Source of the DNA: an uncultured Sulfurovum sp.
Lineage (GTDB): Bacteria > Campylobacterota > Campylobacteria > Campylobacterales > Sulfurovaceae
NCBI GenBank assembly: GCA_902727855.1
Contig: CACVAS010000105.1
Span: forward strand, 39,157 to 103,156
Reading direction: 5' to 3'
DNA: 64,000 nt
Shown here: positions 43,752 to 52,498 of the stretch, in pieces
Position numbering within the stretch: the first letter of the stretch is position 1
Layout of the letters: each line of letters opens with the position of its first letter
Program-made: the position numbers and the translations under genes
Notes under the pieces: model-generated
What the model was told of the DNA's origin: nothing
Seen by the model: only the letters and a program-made list of their open reading frames with translations
The model's database searches: none

Positions 43752-45080
43752 ATGACATTAACAACGAAAGTACTTGTAGCAATGGGACTGGGCATCATAG
43801 TAGGATTGACAATCAATCTTACAGGCATAGGCGTAGAAGGTAGTTTTATAGATGAGTACATAGTAGGTGGGCTTTTTTATATAGTAGGGAAGATGTTCAT
43901 CACGGCACTTAAAATGCTGGTAGTCCCTTTGGTTTTCTTTTCTCTTATTGCTGGGGTACTGGGTATTGGAGATGTCAGAAAACTAGGAAGTGTAGGGTTA
44001 AAGTCATTTGGACTTTATATGCTCACTACCGCTATAGCCATAGCCACAGCTATTGGTTTAGCAGCAGTGGTGATACCATTTTTCAGTACACCTACAGCCA
44101 GTGCTACAGCCTTTACTGGTAAAGAGGCTCCACCTATTTCAGATGTTTTGATAAACATCATTCCTAACAATGTTGTTGATGCCTTTGCATCGGGTAATAT
44201 GTTACAGATTATCTTCTTTTCAATTTTACTTGGTATTTCACTGCTTATGGTCGGTAAAAAAGCAAAAAGTTTAGCTGAAGGTGTTGAGGTGATGAATGAA
44301 GCAATGATGAACATGGTCAACATCGTTATGTCCGTTGCACCTTACGCGGTGTTTGCACTTTTAGCTAAAGCAGTTGCAGAGTTAGGGTTAGATTTACTTG
44401 CACAGTTAGCAGTGTATGTGGTGGTACTCATAGTGGCACTTTTGTTCCACTTGTTTGGTACATTGATGTTTATTTTAAAACTATTTTCAGGACTTAGCCC
44501 TAAACGCTTCTTAACGAAAATACGTGACGCGCAAGTTTTTGCTTTTTCAATGGCATCTTCCAATGCGACGATACCTGTGACTTTACGTACAGTGACAAAA
44601 CGTATGGGTGTTGACAACTCAGTTGCTTCCTTTACTGTACCCTTCGGTGCAACGATCAACATGGATGGTACAGCTATTATGCAAGGAGTGGCAACGGTAT
44701 TTATAGCCAACGTCTATGGTGTTGACTTGGGCATAAGTGGCTATCTTACTGTTATCTTGATGTCTGTACTTGCCTCCATTGGTACAGCAGGTGTACCAGG
44801 AGTAGGACTCATCATGCTCTCTATGGTATTTGTGCAAGTGGGGTTACCGGTTGAAGGCATAGGTCTTATTTTGGGTGTTGACAGACTTCTTGACATGGTA
44901 CGTACCTCTGTCAATGTCACAGGCGACGCGGTGGTTACTTGTGTAGTAGCCAAAAGTGAAGATGAGTTAGATGAAACTGTATTTACAGATGTCAATGCTG
45001 GTTTGGTAGAAGAGCTAGAAATAGACGATGCTTCCGAAGAAGCTTTGGCTGAAGTGGTGCATAAGGTGGAGAAAGGTTAA
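43752..45080 (+). CDS. Dicarboxylate/amino acid:cation (Na+ or H+) symporter, DAACS family
   Basis: The 442-residue polytopic protein has the GltP/DctA signatures: KMFITALKMLVVPLVFFSLI near residue 47, the hairpin SMASSNATIPVTLRT, and NMDGTAIMQGVATVFIANVYG in TM7, the cation and substrate site. The substrate could be glutamate, aspartate or C4-dicarboxylates; sequence alone does not say. The C-terminus is an acidic cytosolic tail. It sits between tmRNA and a MazEF-like pair. Confidence 0.9.
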   Translation: MTLTTKVLVAMGLGIIVGLTINLTGIGVEGSFIDEYIVGGLFYIVGKMFITALKMLVVPLVFFSLIAGVLGIGDVRKLGSVGLKSFGLYMLTTAIAIATAIGLAAVVIPFFSTPTASATAFTGKEAPPISDVLINIIPNNVVDAFASGNMLQIIFFSILLGISLLMVGKKAKSLAEGVEVMNEAMMNMVNIVMSVAPYAVFALLAKAVAELGLDLLAQLAVYVVVLIVALLFHLFGTLMFILKLFSGLSPKRFLTKIRDAQVFAFSMASSNATIPVTLRTVTKRMGVDNSVASFTVPFGATINMDGTAIMQGVATVFIANVYGVDLGISGYLTVILMSVLASIGTAGVPGVGLIMLSMVFVQVGLPVEGIGLILGVDRLLDMVRTSVNVTGDAVVTCVVAKSEDELDETVFTDVNAGLVEELEIDDASEEALAEVVHKVEKG

Positions 45081-45114
45081 TCAATCGTAAATCTATATAT
45101 CCTTTTTATTGTGA

Positions 45115-45120
45115 TATAAT
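45115..45120 (+). promoter_or_regulatory. Candidate -10 box for the MazEF-like pair
   Basis: A perfect TATAAT 26 nt upstream of the antitoxin ATG at 45147, with AAAAAAAGGATT as RBS between. No convincing -35 element, which is usual for sigma-70 promoters of this phylum. Confidence 0.45.
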
Positions 45121-45146
45121 AATCATATATAAAAAAAGGATTATAA

Positions 45147-45410
45147 ATGTTACAAATTGGTATATCTGATATAAGTAAAAATCCAGCTATTATTGATAAA
45201 CTTGATGATGTTGCAGAGATTTTAAATAAAAAGACAAAAAAAGTAAAAGGTTTATTTATCCCAAATAAGTATTTGGATGCTTTTGATGAGGTACTTAAAG
45301 AGATTGAGTATCAAAAATTTAAAGAGAGAAACAAGACCTTGAGTAAAATGTCTAGCGAAGATGATACGGTCGATGATACAGTTTTGGACGGCATAGAAGA
45401 TGCATATTAA
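45147..45410 (+). CDS. Antitoxin of a MazEF/PemIK-like pair
   Basis: The 87-residue protein has a helix-rich N-terminus (IGISDISKNPAIIDKLDDVAE) and an acidic C-terminal tail (SSEDDTVDDTVLDGIEDAY), typical of a toxin-wrapping antitoxin. It overlaps the MazF-like gene by 11 nt. No AbrB or MetJ signature is obvious, so the class is left open. Confidence 0.65.
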   Translation: MLQIGISDISKNPAIIDKLDDVAEILNKKTKKVKGLFIPNKYLDAFDEVLKEIEYQKFKERNKTLSKMSSEDDTVDDTVLDGIEDAY

Positions 45411-45762
45411 AAGAGGCGAAATTTATCTAGCAAATCTAGGCAATGTCAAACATACGGATATAGGGAAGATAAGACCTGTACTTATATTTCAAAATGATAA
45501 TTTAAACCGAATGATATCTGATGGTTTGTATGCAGATGTTATAGTGATCCCTCTTAGCTCACAAATAAAAAAGAATGATTTTACAGTGCATATTAAAAAA
45601 AGAGATAGACTAGAAAAAGACAGTACTTTGTTATGTAATGCTGTCAAGATGATACATGCAAAACGACTGATGCTAGATGATGGTATTTTAACAACACTAA
45701 ACAATGTTGAGATAAAAAATGTTGAGGCTAGGGTCTCTTTGGTTTTTGGGATGGATGCTTAA
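45400..45762 (+). CDS. MazF/PemK-type mRNA interferase toxin
   Basis: The 120-residue protein has IKRGEIYLANLGNVKHTDIG, IRPVLIFQND, VIVIPLSSQ and KDSTLLCNAVKMIHAKRL, the standard MazF/PemK beta-barrel motifs with the catalytic Arg and downstream Thr/Ser positions. It cuts single-stranded RNA at short sequences. Its start is inside the antitoxin gene. Confidence 0.85.
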   Translation: MHIKRGEIYLANLGNVKHTDIGKIRPVLIFQNDNLNRMISDGLYADVIVIPLSSQIKKNDFTVHIKKRDRLEKDSTLLCNAVKMIHAKRLMLDDGILTTLNNVEIKNVEARVSLVFGMDA

Positions 45763-45898
45763 GCTATAATGCTCCCTTTTTTCAAGACCAGTAAAACAAC
45801 TTTTCTTATTACATCCTCTCATGATCCAGTTTCCAACAGTTTGCCTCCTCGAAAGTCTAAATTATTGATTTATTGATAATATATATAACCCCAGTTAT

Positions 45899-45906
45899 GC
45901 TATACT
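45899..45906 (+). promoter_or_regulatory. Extended -10 promoter candidate giving a leaderless mntA transcript
   Basis: GCTATACT within TTATGCTATACT has an extended TGn -10 form. The hexamer ends at 45906 and the ATG of the third mntA-like gene is at 45913, about where transcription would start. No Shine-Dalgarno sequence precedes the ATG. Confidence 0.4.
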
Positions 45907-45912
45907 CATACC

Positions 45913-46269
45913 ATGAAAAATAAAATAAAATCTTTCTTATCTTCACAAGATGAAGTACAATTTGCCTACCTTTTTGGCTCTTATGCTAAAGGTGACCATA
46001 CAAATAAAAGTGATGTAGATATAGCAGTCTACCTTAGAGATACAAGTCTTGACAGTAGGTTAGAAGTGCATCATGCATTGGAAGTGTTGTTAAAAAAGAA
46101 AGTGGATTTAGTAGTGCTTAATGATGTGAAGAATATGTATCTTTTAGAAGCTATATTGAGAGACGGCATATTACTTAAAGATGCAGACGAACGTGCATTT
46201 TTTGAGGTAGAAAAAAACCATGCCATCATAGACTTTAAAAATTTTAAGAGATACATAGATGCAGCATAA
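45913..46269 (+). CDS. MntA-like nucleotidyltransferase antitoxin, third module
   Basis: The 118-residue protein has FAYLFGSYAKGDHTNKSDVD then IAVYL, a GS-x(n)-DxD motif, and KKVDLVVLND as the distal Asp strand. It is longer than the two copies near the RHS locus and belongs to a different subgroup. It overlaps the HepT-like gene by 11 nt. Confidence 0.85.
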   Translation: MKNKIKSFLSSQDEVQFAYLFGSYAKGDHTNKSDVDIAVYLRDTSLDSRLEVHHALEVLLKKKVDLVVLNDVKNMYLLEAILRDGILLKDADERAFFEVEKNHAIIDFKNFKRYIDAA

Positions 46270-46669
46270 AATAGAACATAAAATGAGAAAAGTTGCTTAC
46301 TATGTGACTTTACTTGAAGAATACAAAGATGACTGTAAAAGCAGATTTGAAAAAGACCCTATGTTTGAGGGTGCATTGTTGCATTATTTATATCTGGCAA
46401 GTGATGGGTGTATTGCTATTGCAGAAATGATGTTGAAGCATAAAGGGCTTGGTTCGGCAGACAGTTATTATGAGGCTATCGATACATTGGGTGAATATGA
46501 TATATTGCCAAGAGAGTTCGCCTATGGCTTTGCTAAAATAGCATCGTTTAGAAACTTTTTAGCTCATGATTATGAAAAGATAGATTACATTGTTATATGT
46601 GAAGAAGCATTAGAAAAACTAGAAGATATAAAGATATATCTTGGGTACATACAAAACAAGCTAGCCTAG
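46259..46669 (+). CDS. HepT-like HEPN toxin (DUF86/YutE type), third module
   Basis: The 136-residue helical protein has the HEPN motif R-x4-H-x-Y as FRNFLAHDYEKID, preceded by FAKIAS. It fits the YutE-like HepT branch seen in the characterised MntA/HepT pair. Translation is coupled to the upstream nucleotidyltransferase gene by overlap. It ends tail-to-tail with the dehydratase-type gene. Confidence 0.85.
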   Translation: MQHKIEHKMRKVAYYVTLLEEYKDDCKSRFEKDPMFEGALLHYLYLASDGCIAIAEMMLKHKGLGSADSYYEAIDTLGEYDILPREFAYGFAKIASFRNFLAHDYEKIDYIVICEEALEKLEDIKIYLGYIQNKLA

Positions 46670-46672
46670 GAG

Positions 46673-48184
46673 CTAAACTCCCAAGCTCTCCACCAATTTT
46701 GCAGCAGAGCCAGCCTTAGCATTATGAGGTTGATACAAATAGTTATGTACTTTTTGGGGTATCTCTTCGGGGATTGTAAGTGCTTCGAACTCCTCTTTGG
46801 CGGACTGTTTGGCTTTAAATAGGGCCATTTGCACACGGCTGTAAAAATTGGCTGCACCTTCACCTGATGTTTCAACGCTCAAGAAGTTTGCTGAAGGAAA
46901 ACGGTTAGTGACTAATGACTGTACACCATCACTTACTGCAGAGCTTGGCATACATCCAAAAGGCTTCACAGAGATAGTTAAGTGTGAAAGATTGTCTTTG
47001 ACTGACTCGATGAGATGGGCTACTTCTAGGTGACCTTCGCCTCCTTCACAGTCAAGGGTATAGTATTCCTCACTAAGGGCTGCTAGTTTCTCCATATTTG
47101 GTATTTCATAGTCATGTAAACCTATGGCTTTGGCATAGATGCCAAAATGGGTTTTGACAGCAACTTTCGCTAGTTTAATGAGCACTCTACTTTTAACAGT
47201 GGAAAAGTCCACTTTTTTGTCAGTTTCAACTTCTAGTGTTTCTTTTTTAAGTAGTTTTCGTTCTGCTTCCCAGATGCTCAGCATTAAGCGGTTCATGACA
47301 GGTTGAGGGATACACTCAGCACCTTCAGATTCTAAAAACCTATGGAGGTTGTAGTTACCATCACCCTCTGTCATCGCTGCCCAAAACTCACCCATGACTA
47401 AGACTTTCGCTTTTGGTTGTAGACGATTGAGCTTTACATTTGCGAGTATTTTACGACAATTCCAAAGCGTTTTTGTAAGGTTTCTCTTCTCTTCAAAAGC
47501 CTTGGAGATAAGCAGACGACAAGACTCCATTGCTTTGTCTACAGAACCAGTTTTTACCTCGTAAGGGCGCATTTTGTAGCCTAGTAGGTTTATAATGTCA
47601 CCAATAATAATCGCTTTTACCAGGGTAACAAAAAATTTAGGAGAAAGATTTAAAATTTGTTCCATTTCATCGTCACCTTGAAAAATACCCTTATCATGTT
47701 CAAAAGAGGTAATACGAAAGCCATCAAAACCTGCATCACGTAGAGCTTTTTTATATTCAGTAATGTACATACCAAATCGACAAGGCCCACAACCACCAGC
47801 AGTGAGAAAGACATATTTGGAGACTATCTCTTTTTCTGACAAACCCTGTTCATCACGAAGTTTTTGTAGATAGTTTACTAGGTTTCCAACGGTAAAATAT
47901 GTTGGGTTACACTGCCCTCTGTTGCCAAATGCCTTACCTGTTTGAAAAGATTCAAAATTAGGATTGGGTAAGGCGACAAAATTTTCACCTATGGAAGCTA
48001 GGGCGCTTTCTATGAGTTTGTCTTGTAAAATGGTGAGACCACCTACAAGCATAATGGTTTCACTTTTGGGTACATAAGTGATAGTCTCTTTTGGGGCGTC
48101 ATGCCATTGGGTTGCTGTTTGTCCTATGAAACTTAAATCACCATTTTTGTCTGACATTTTTACGGTACTGCATGCTGCACTCAT
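46673..48184 (-). CDS. 2-hydroxyacyl-CoA dehydratase (HgdB/DUF2229-related) domain protein
   Basis: The 503-residue protein contains CNPTYFTVGNLVNYLQKLRD, FLTAGGCGPCRFGMYITEYK, VLVMGEFWAAMTEGDGNYN and VKPFGCMPSSAVSDGVQSLV. Conserved cysteines in GGCGPCRFG and FGCMPS suggest an Fe-S cluster. In many bacteria this region and the activase form one protein of about 1400 residues; here they are separate genes overlapping by 4 nt. The substrate is unknown. Confidence 0.8.
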   Translation of the reverse strand: MSAACSTVKMSDKNGDLSFIGQTATQWHDAPKETITYVPKSETIMLVGGLTILQDKLIESALASIGENFVALPNPNFESFQTGKAFGNRGQCNPTYFTVGNLVNYLQKLRDEQGLSEKEIVSKYVFLTAGGCGPCRFGMYITEYKKALRDAGFDGFRITSFEHDKGIFQGDDEMEQILNLSPKFFVTLVKAIIIGDIINLLGYKMRPYEVKTGSVDKAMESCRLLISKAFEEKRNLTKTLWNCRKILANVKLNRLQPKAKVLVMGEFWAAMTEGDGNYNLHRFLESEGAECIPQPVMNRLMLSIWEAERKLLKKETLEVETDKKVDFSTVKSRVLIKLAKVAVKTHFGIYAKAIGLHDYEIPNMEKLAALSEEYYTLDCEGGEGHLEVAHLIESVKDNLSHLTISVKPFGCMPSSAVSDGVQSLVTNRFPSANFLSVETSGEGAANFYSRVQMALFKAKQSAKEEFEALTIPEEIPQKVHNYLYQPHNAKAGSAAKLVESLGV

Positions 48185-51100
48185 ACTAAGGCTCCTTCTT
48201 TGTGTGTATGGGTGTTGTCAGGGGACAACACCCTACGGTTTGTTATTTTTGTTAACAGTGTTTGTTTATACTGATCAAGGGTATAGGCAAATGTTTTTAC
48301 ACGTATTTTTATGGATCCGCCAGGTTTATTTGCATCAATGTCATGCAAGGTGAGGTGAGGGGTACGTGAAGCACCAAGTATCTTGTCGATGATAGCATAT
48401 GTTGGTGCATCATGTCCACACTTAAAGCTACTTAAATCAAGTACTGCCACGTTTGGATGTCGCGCGGCAAATTTGGCTGCCCAAACTTTTTGCGCAGAGT
48501 TGGTAGAGTAGTTCTCTGCCCAAACATCACGTATGTCATAGGCAGATGCGACACGCTCTGATTGTATATCTTCTTTAAAATACTGCGCTAAGTAGGTTTC
48601 ATCTTTAGGGATGGCACGCATTGAGATCGTTTTAAACCCAAGAGATTGAAACTCATCAAGTACTTCATGGTTCATACCAGGATCAGAGTGGTAAGGACGC
48701 CCTAGAAGTAAAATAACTACTTCATTGTTGGCTACGACATTGTCTAGTATCTCTTTACCCTCACGCATAATATCTGCATCATTTTTATCTAGTGCTTTCC
48801 AAGCTTGTTCTACTGCCCAGTTACTCTCATCTTCTGTGATACGTAGTTTGTTTTTCCATGTTGAAAAGAGTTGTTTTTTGAGAAGTTGTTTATTGTCAAA
48901 ATTAAGAGGGTCTTCAACATAGGTGATGTTTTTCTCTTCAAAGAGATTTTTTTCTTTAGTAAAAGCAGAGTATACCACTTTAGGTGTACCAGAGATGATG
49001 GGACAAGAGGTCTGCCCCATAGTGTGTTTTACATAGCCTGGCAGTTCAGTAACTGCAGGGAACCACATATACTCAAAGTTTTTGCGTGCAAATTTTTTTT
49101 CATAAAGCAGTGCATAGACATGAGACTGTGCTACTTTAGCAGGGTAACATGAATCTACTGAACCATACTTCGCACCTTCTAAGTACATGTCTTCATTTGA
49201 AAAATCAGAGAAGATAATGTTTTTTTCACTTACTTCCAAAGCTTCAAGGTAGGTACGTAAAAAAGGAGCTAATGAGTAAATGTTTAAAACTTTGGGAATG
49301 GCTATTTGTACTTCACGTCTGTACGCACGTGCATGTTTGTCTGAAGTGTTAAAAGGTCTGTTTATCTGTTTTCTCAGTGTTGGTCCCCAACCACCCAACG
49401 TCACTGTTACCTTTTGTTCTGAAACCTTTGTAGCACTTGTAGGCAATGTTTCTACATTATAGTTGGACTTAAAAAGTTCATACGACTCTTTTTTCACAAG
49501 ATTTGGGGTGTTTTGTTGTAAGTCTTTTCTAGAGTCTTTGAGTATTTTAAGTGCTTCGTGTGACTCTACTGTACCTTCTTCACAAGAGAAACCTGCAATG
49601 TATCTTACAACTTCTGAACTAGGTGTTTTTGTGTCTATAAAGGTACGTGAACAGTTAATGCTACAGAAGTTACAACGTGTTGACTCGTCTGTTTTGGAGG
49701 TGTAGGTCATTTGTAAGGCTTCATCCATACCAGAAAAAGTTGCATAGCCACGTGTGGCTACGACATCTTTAGCTTCTAGAGCAGCACCATAGGCACCTGC
49801 TTCACCTGGGTGAGGGTGTACGTCAACACGTGCATGAGGTACCTTTTCTTTGATGTAGTCTACTTGAGCTTTAAGTGCTGCTTGGTTGTACTGTGTTCCA
49901 CCTTGAAGTACAAAATGGTCTCCAAATGCCGCTAAGTTTGGTGCTTGTACAACATACTGCCAAACATTCTTAGGCAGTACTTTTGAAATACCTGCAAAAA
50001 GTTCTTCTTTGGTGTAGCCCTCTTTTTGAAAATTGACACGATCAGAGTCTAAGAACACAGCACAACCATAATTAAACAATGGTGCTTGTTTGGCAGCAAA
50101 GGCAATGTCAGCAAACCCTTCTACGGGTACACCAAACTGTTTGGCCATGCTTTGCAGTAAGGTTCCATTGCCGGCAGAACATTGATTAGAAAGGCGGAAG
50201 TTTTTCATCATACCATTTTCCATAAACAATACTTTGATGTCTTGACCACCAATGTCACAAATCACATTGATGCTCTCTCCAAACTCTTTTTGAGCAGACT
50301 TCATGTGCGCAATGGTCTCGATGATGTTTGCATCAGCATTTAAGGCACCTTCTAGAACATCTGCAGCATACCCAGTGACCCCTAGCCCTTGTATGTCATA
50401 AAAATTGTGAGGGTCATGTGCTTTTATTTTTTCTAGTAGTTCTAAAGTATCTACAATAGGGTTACCTTTAGAGAGCTGGTAGACTTTTAAAAGCATCTCT
50501 CCTTGCTCGTCACACAGTACAGCTTTAGAAGAAGTTGAGCCTCCATCTATACCTAAGAAACACGTAGTTTTTTGGGTGATTACAGGTGGCACAAAAGGGT
50601 TAATAGCATAGTCATTTTTAAAAGCCTCCAACTCTTCATGGCTGTCAACAAGAGGGCTATCGTTGTTGTCACTGTTGGTGTTGCCACCTGTGTCTACCAT
50701 GGTTTTGAGTTGTATAAGTCCAGTAAAGGGTTTGTCGTTGTTTGCTTCGCCTTCACCGAAGATAACAGCACCCAAAGCTGCATAGTATTGGGCATTGTCA
50801 GGTACATTGACAAGTTCATTGATTTTAGCCTTGTCATAGTCAACACCCCGTTCATCCCATATTTCAGCAATACGCATACGCCAACACTCTTGTAGAAAGG
50901 GTAAATAGGTATTTGGACCACCAAGTAAGAGTACATTTGGCATGAGTGTATTACCACGTGTGAGTACAGTGAGATTTTGCATCACAATGGCATCTGCAAG
51001 TGAGTTCATAATTTCATCACTAGGTACAGAAGTTTTGACAAGGTTAACAATGTCTGTCTCTGCAAAAACACCACATTTAGCGGCTACATGGTGAAGCTTG

Positions 51101-51612
51101 TCTGTTTGAAAGACCAGTTTTTGCACATCTTCACTCTCCATACCTACTTTCATGGTACATTTTTCAATCGTAGCACCCGTACCTGAAGCACACTTGTCAT
51201 TCATGGATGTAAGTACAGACTTTTTCCCGTCTTCACTCTGCTTAAAGTGGATAATTTTCGCATCTTGTCCACCCAGCTCAACAACTGCTCTTACATCAGG
51301 ATGGTTATGCTCAACAGCGAGTACAACGGCATTGACCTCTTGTACAAAACGTGCATTAATAGTAGGGGCAATACGAGTAGCACCAGAACCTGTGATGTAG
51401 ACTTTGTCTAGTTTATTATAGACATCTGTGTGTGTTCTTGCGAGCTCTTCTAAAAGTTTTAAGAGGGTTGGGGCTTGTTTAGTGTCGTGTGGGGTATAGG
51501 CTTTGGCTACAATATTAAAAGCTTCGTCACATACCACATACTTGACAGTCGTAGAGCCTATGTCTATGCCAAGAGCATAGGTTTCTTTGGGGGTTTGCAT
51601 TATTTTGGTCAT
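48181..51612 (-). CDS. Acyl-CoA dehydratase activase with tandem BadF/BcrA-type ATPase domains
   Basis: The 1143-residue protein has two actin-fold ATPase domains of the activase family. The first starts LGIDIGSTTVKYVVCDE and has CASGTGATIEK; the second starts LGIDGGSTSSKAVLCDE and has CSAGNGTLLQ. The C-terminal third is the DUF2229 region (RCNFCSINCSRTFIDT, SCYPAKVAQSHVYALL, RPYHSDPGMNHEVLDE). Activases use ATP to drive an electron into a 2-hydroxyacyl-CoA dehydratase. The final residues (RRVLSPDNTH) are encoded by a REP-like palindrome. Confidence 0.85.
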   Translation of the reverse strand: MTKIMQTPKETYALGIDIGSTTVKYVVCDEAFNIVAKAYTPHDTKQAPTLLKLLEELARTHTDVYNKLDKVYITGSGATRIAPTINARFVQEVNAVVLAVEHNHPDVRAVVELGGQDAKIIHFKQSEDGKKSVLTSMNDKCASGTGATIEKCTMKVGMESEDVQKLVFQTDKLHHVAAKCGVFAETDIVNLVKTSVPSDEIMNSLADAIVMQNLTVLTRGNTLMPNVLLLGGPNTYLPFLQECWRMRIAEIWDERGVDYDKAKINELVNVPDNAQYYAALGAVIFGEGEANNDKPFTGLIQLKTMVDTGGNTNSDNNDSPLVDSHEELEAFKNDYAINPFVPPVITQKTTCFLGIDGGSTSSKAVLCDEQGEMLLKVYQLSKGNPIVDTLELLEKIKAHDPHNFYDIQGLGVTGYAADVLEGALNADANIIETIAHMKSAQKEFGESINVICDIGGQDIKVLFMENGMMKNFRLSNQCSAGNGTLLQSMAKQFGVPVEGFADIAFAAKQAPLFNYGCAVFLDSDRVNFQKEGYTKEELFAGISKVLPKNVWQYVVQAPNLAAFGDHFVLQGGTQYNQAALKAQVDYIKEKVPHARVDVHPHPGEAGAYGAALEAKDVVATRGYATFSGMDEALQMTYTSKTDESTRCNFCSINCSRTFIDTKTPSSEVVRYIAGFSCEEGTVESHEALKILKDSRKDLQQNTPNLVKKESYELFKSNYNVETLPTSATKVSEQKVTVTLGGWGPTLRKQINRPFNTSDKHARAYRREVQIAIPKVLNIYSLAPFLRTYLEALEVSEKNIIFSDFSNEDMYLEGAKYGSVDSCYPAKVAQSHVYALLYEKKFARKNFEYMWFPAVTELPGYVKHTMGQTSCPIISGTPKVVYSAFTKEKNLFEEKNITYVEDPLNFDNKQLLKKQLFSTWKNKLRITEDESNWAVEQAWKALDKNDADIMREGKEILDNVVANNEVVILLLGRPYHSDPGMNHEVLDEFQSLGFKTISMRAIPKDETYLAQYFKEDIQSERVASAYDIRDVWAENYSTNSAQKVWAAKFAARHPNVAVLDLSSFKCGHDAPTYAIIDKILGASRTPHLTLHDIDANKPGGSIKIRVKTFAYTLDQYKQTLLTKITNRRVLSPDNTHTHKEGALV
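48211..48236. repeat. REP-like GTAG palindrome inside the activase 3' end
   Basis: On the minus strand it starts GTAGGGTGTTGTCCCCTGAC and is identical over 26 nt to the left arm of the element at 3480-3551. It forms a hairpin on its own. The activase frame reads through it and stops 30 nt later. Confidence 0.7.
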
Positions 51613-52400
51613 GTATAACCTTTATCTTTAGTGTTCAGTGCCCAAATAATCCAAATAATTCCTATGACTATATAAGGTAAACTAAGTAATTGTCCTGTAC
51701 TAAAAGGAATGTCTAATGTGTAGGCAGCTTGTCTTGTTTTGGTATATTCTATGAGAAAACGTGCAGTAAAAAGCAGTACTAAAAACAGACCTGGTAGTAT
51801 TTTAGTAGCAAAAGCAGGTCTCACTTTACGGTAGATAAAAATTAAAATAAGCATAATAGTTAAGTATGAAAATGCTTCATAAAGTTGTACAGGATGACGT
51901 GGGATAAGGTCAACACGCTCAAAAACAATGGCCCATGAGACATTGCTAGGAAGTCCAAGTATTTCAGAATTAAACAGATTTCCAAAACGTACAAAGGCTG
52001 CGGTGAGTGCACCAGGTATGGCTACACGAGAAACTATCCACATGTATGACTCGTTATAGTTACGAGCAAAAATATACATAGAGATAAAGACACCAAGAAG
52101 TCCACCATGAGAAGCTAGTCCACCTTTCCAAACATAGAGTATTTCAAGTGGGTTGGAAAGATAAAACTCTGGTTCATAGAAGAGACAATGTACAAGACGT
52201 GACCCAATAACTGCACCTACCATGAGGTAAATGAGTAAGTTCTCCACCACAGAGGGGTCTTTACCCTCACGTTTATATATCCAGTTAAGTATAAGTGCCC
52301 CAATGAAGAAAGAACCGACAAATAATAGTCCATACCAACGTAATTGAAGTGGGCCTAGATGTAAGAGCGTAGGGTCAATGTTCCAGACGAAATGTTCCAT
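51609..52400 (-). CDS. lgt: Prolipoprotein diacylglyceryl transferase
   Basis: The 263-residue polytopic protein has the Lgt signatures LRWYGLLFVGSFFIG, VGAVIGSRLVHCLFYEP, GGLASHGGLLGVFI and FVRFGNLFNSEILGLPS. It adds diacylglycerol from phosphatidylglycerol to the lipobox Cys of prelipoproteins. It overlaps the activase start by 4 nt, an unusual operon partner. Confidence 0.95.
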   Translation of the reverse strand: MEHFVWNIDPTLLHLGPLQLRWYGLLFVGSFFIGALILNWIYKREGKDPSVVENLLIYLMVGAVIGSRLVHCLFYEPEFYLSNPLEILYVWKGGLASHGGLLGVFISMYIFARNYNESYMWIVSRVAIPGALTAAFVRFGNLFNSEILGLPSNVSWAIVFERVDLIPRHPVQLYEAFSYLTIMLILIFIYRKVRPAFATKILPGLFLVLLFTARFLIEYTKTRQAAYTLDIPFSTGQLLSLPYIVIGIIWIIWALNTKDKGYT

Positions 52401-52498
52401 AAAAAGTATTCCTTAGTTAATTAGGAGGATTATACTCTAAATTACTTAACGAAAAAATTGTTCTAAAAAGGTATAGATTTGTTTGTTTGAGTATATTT

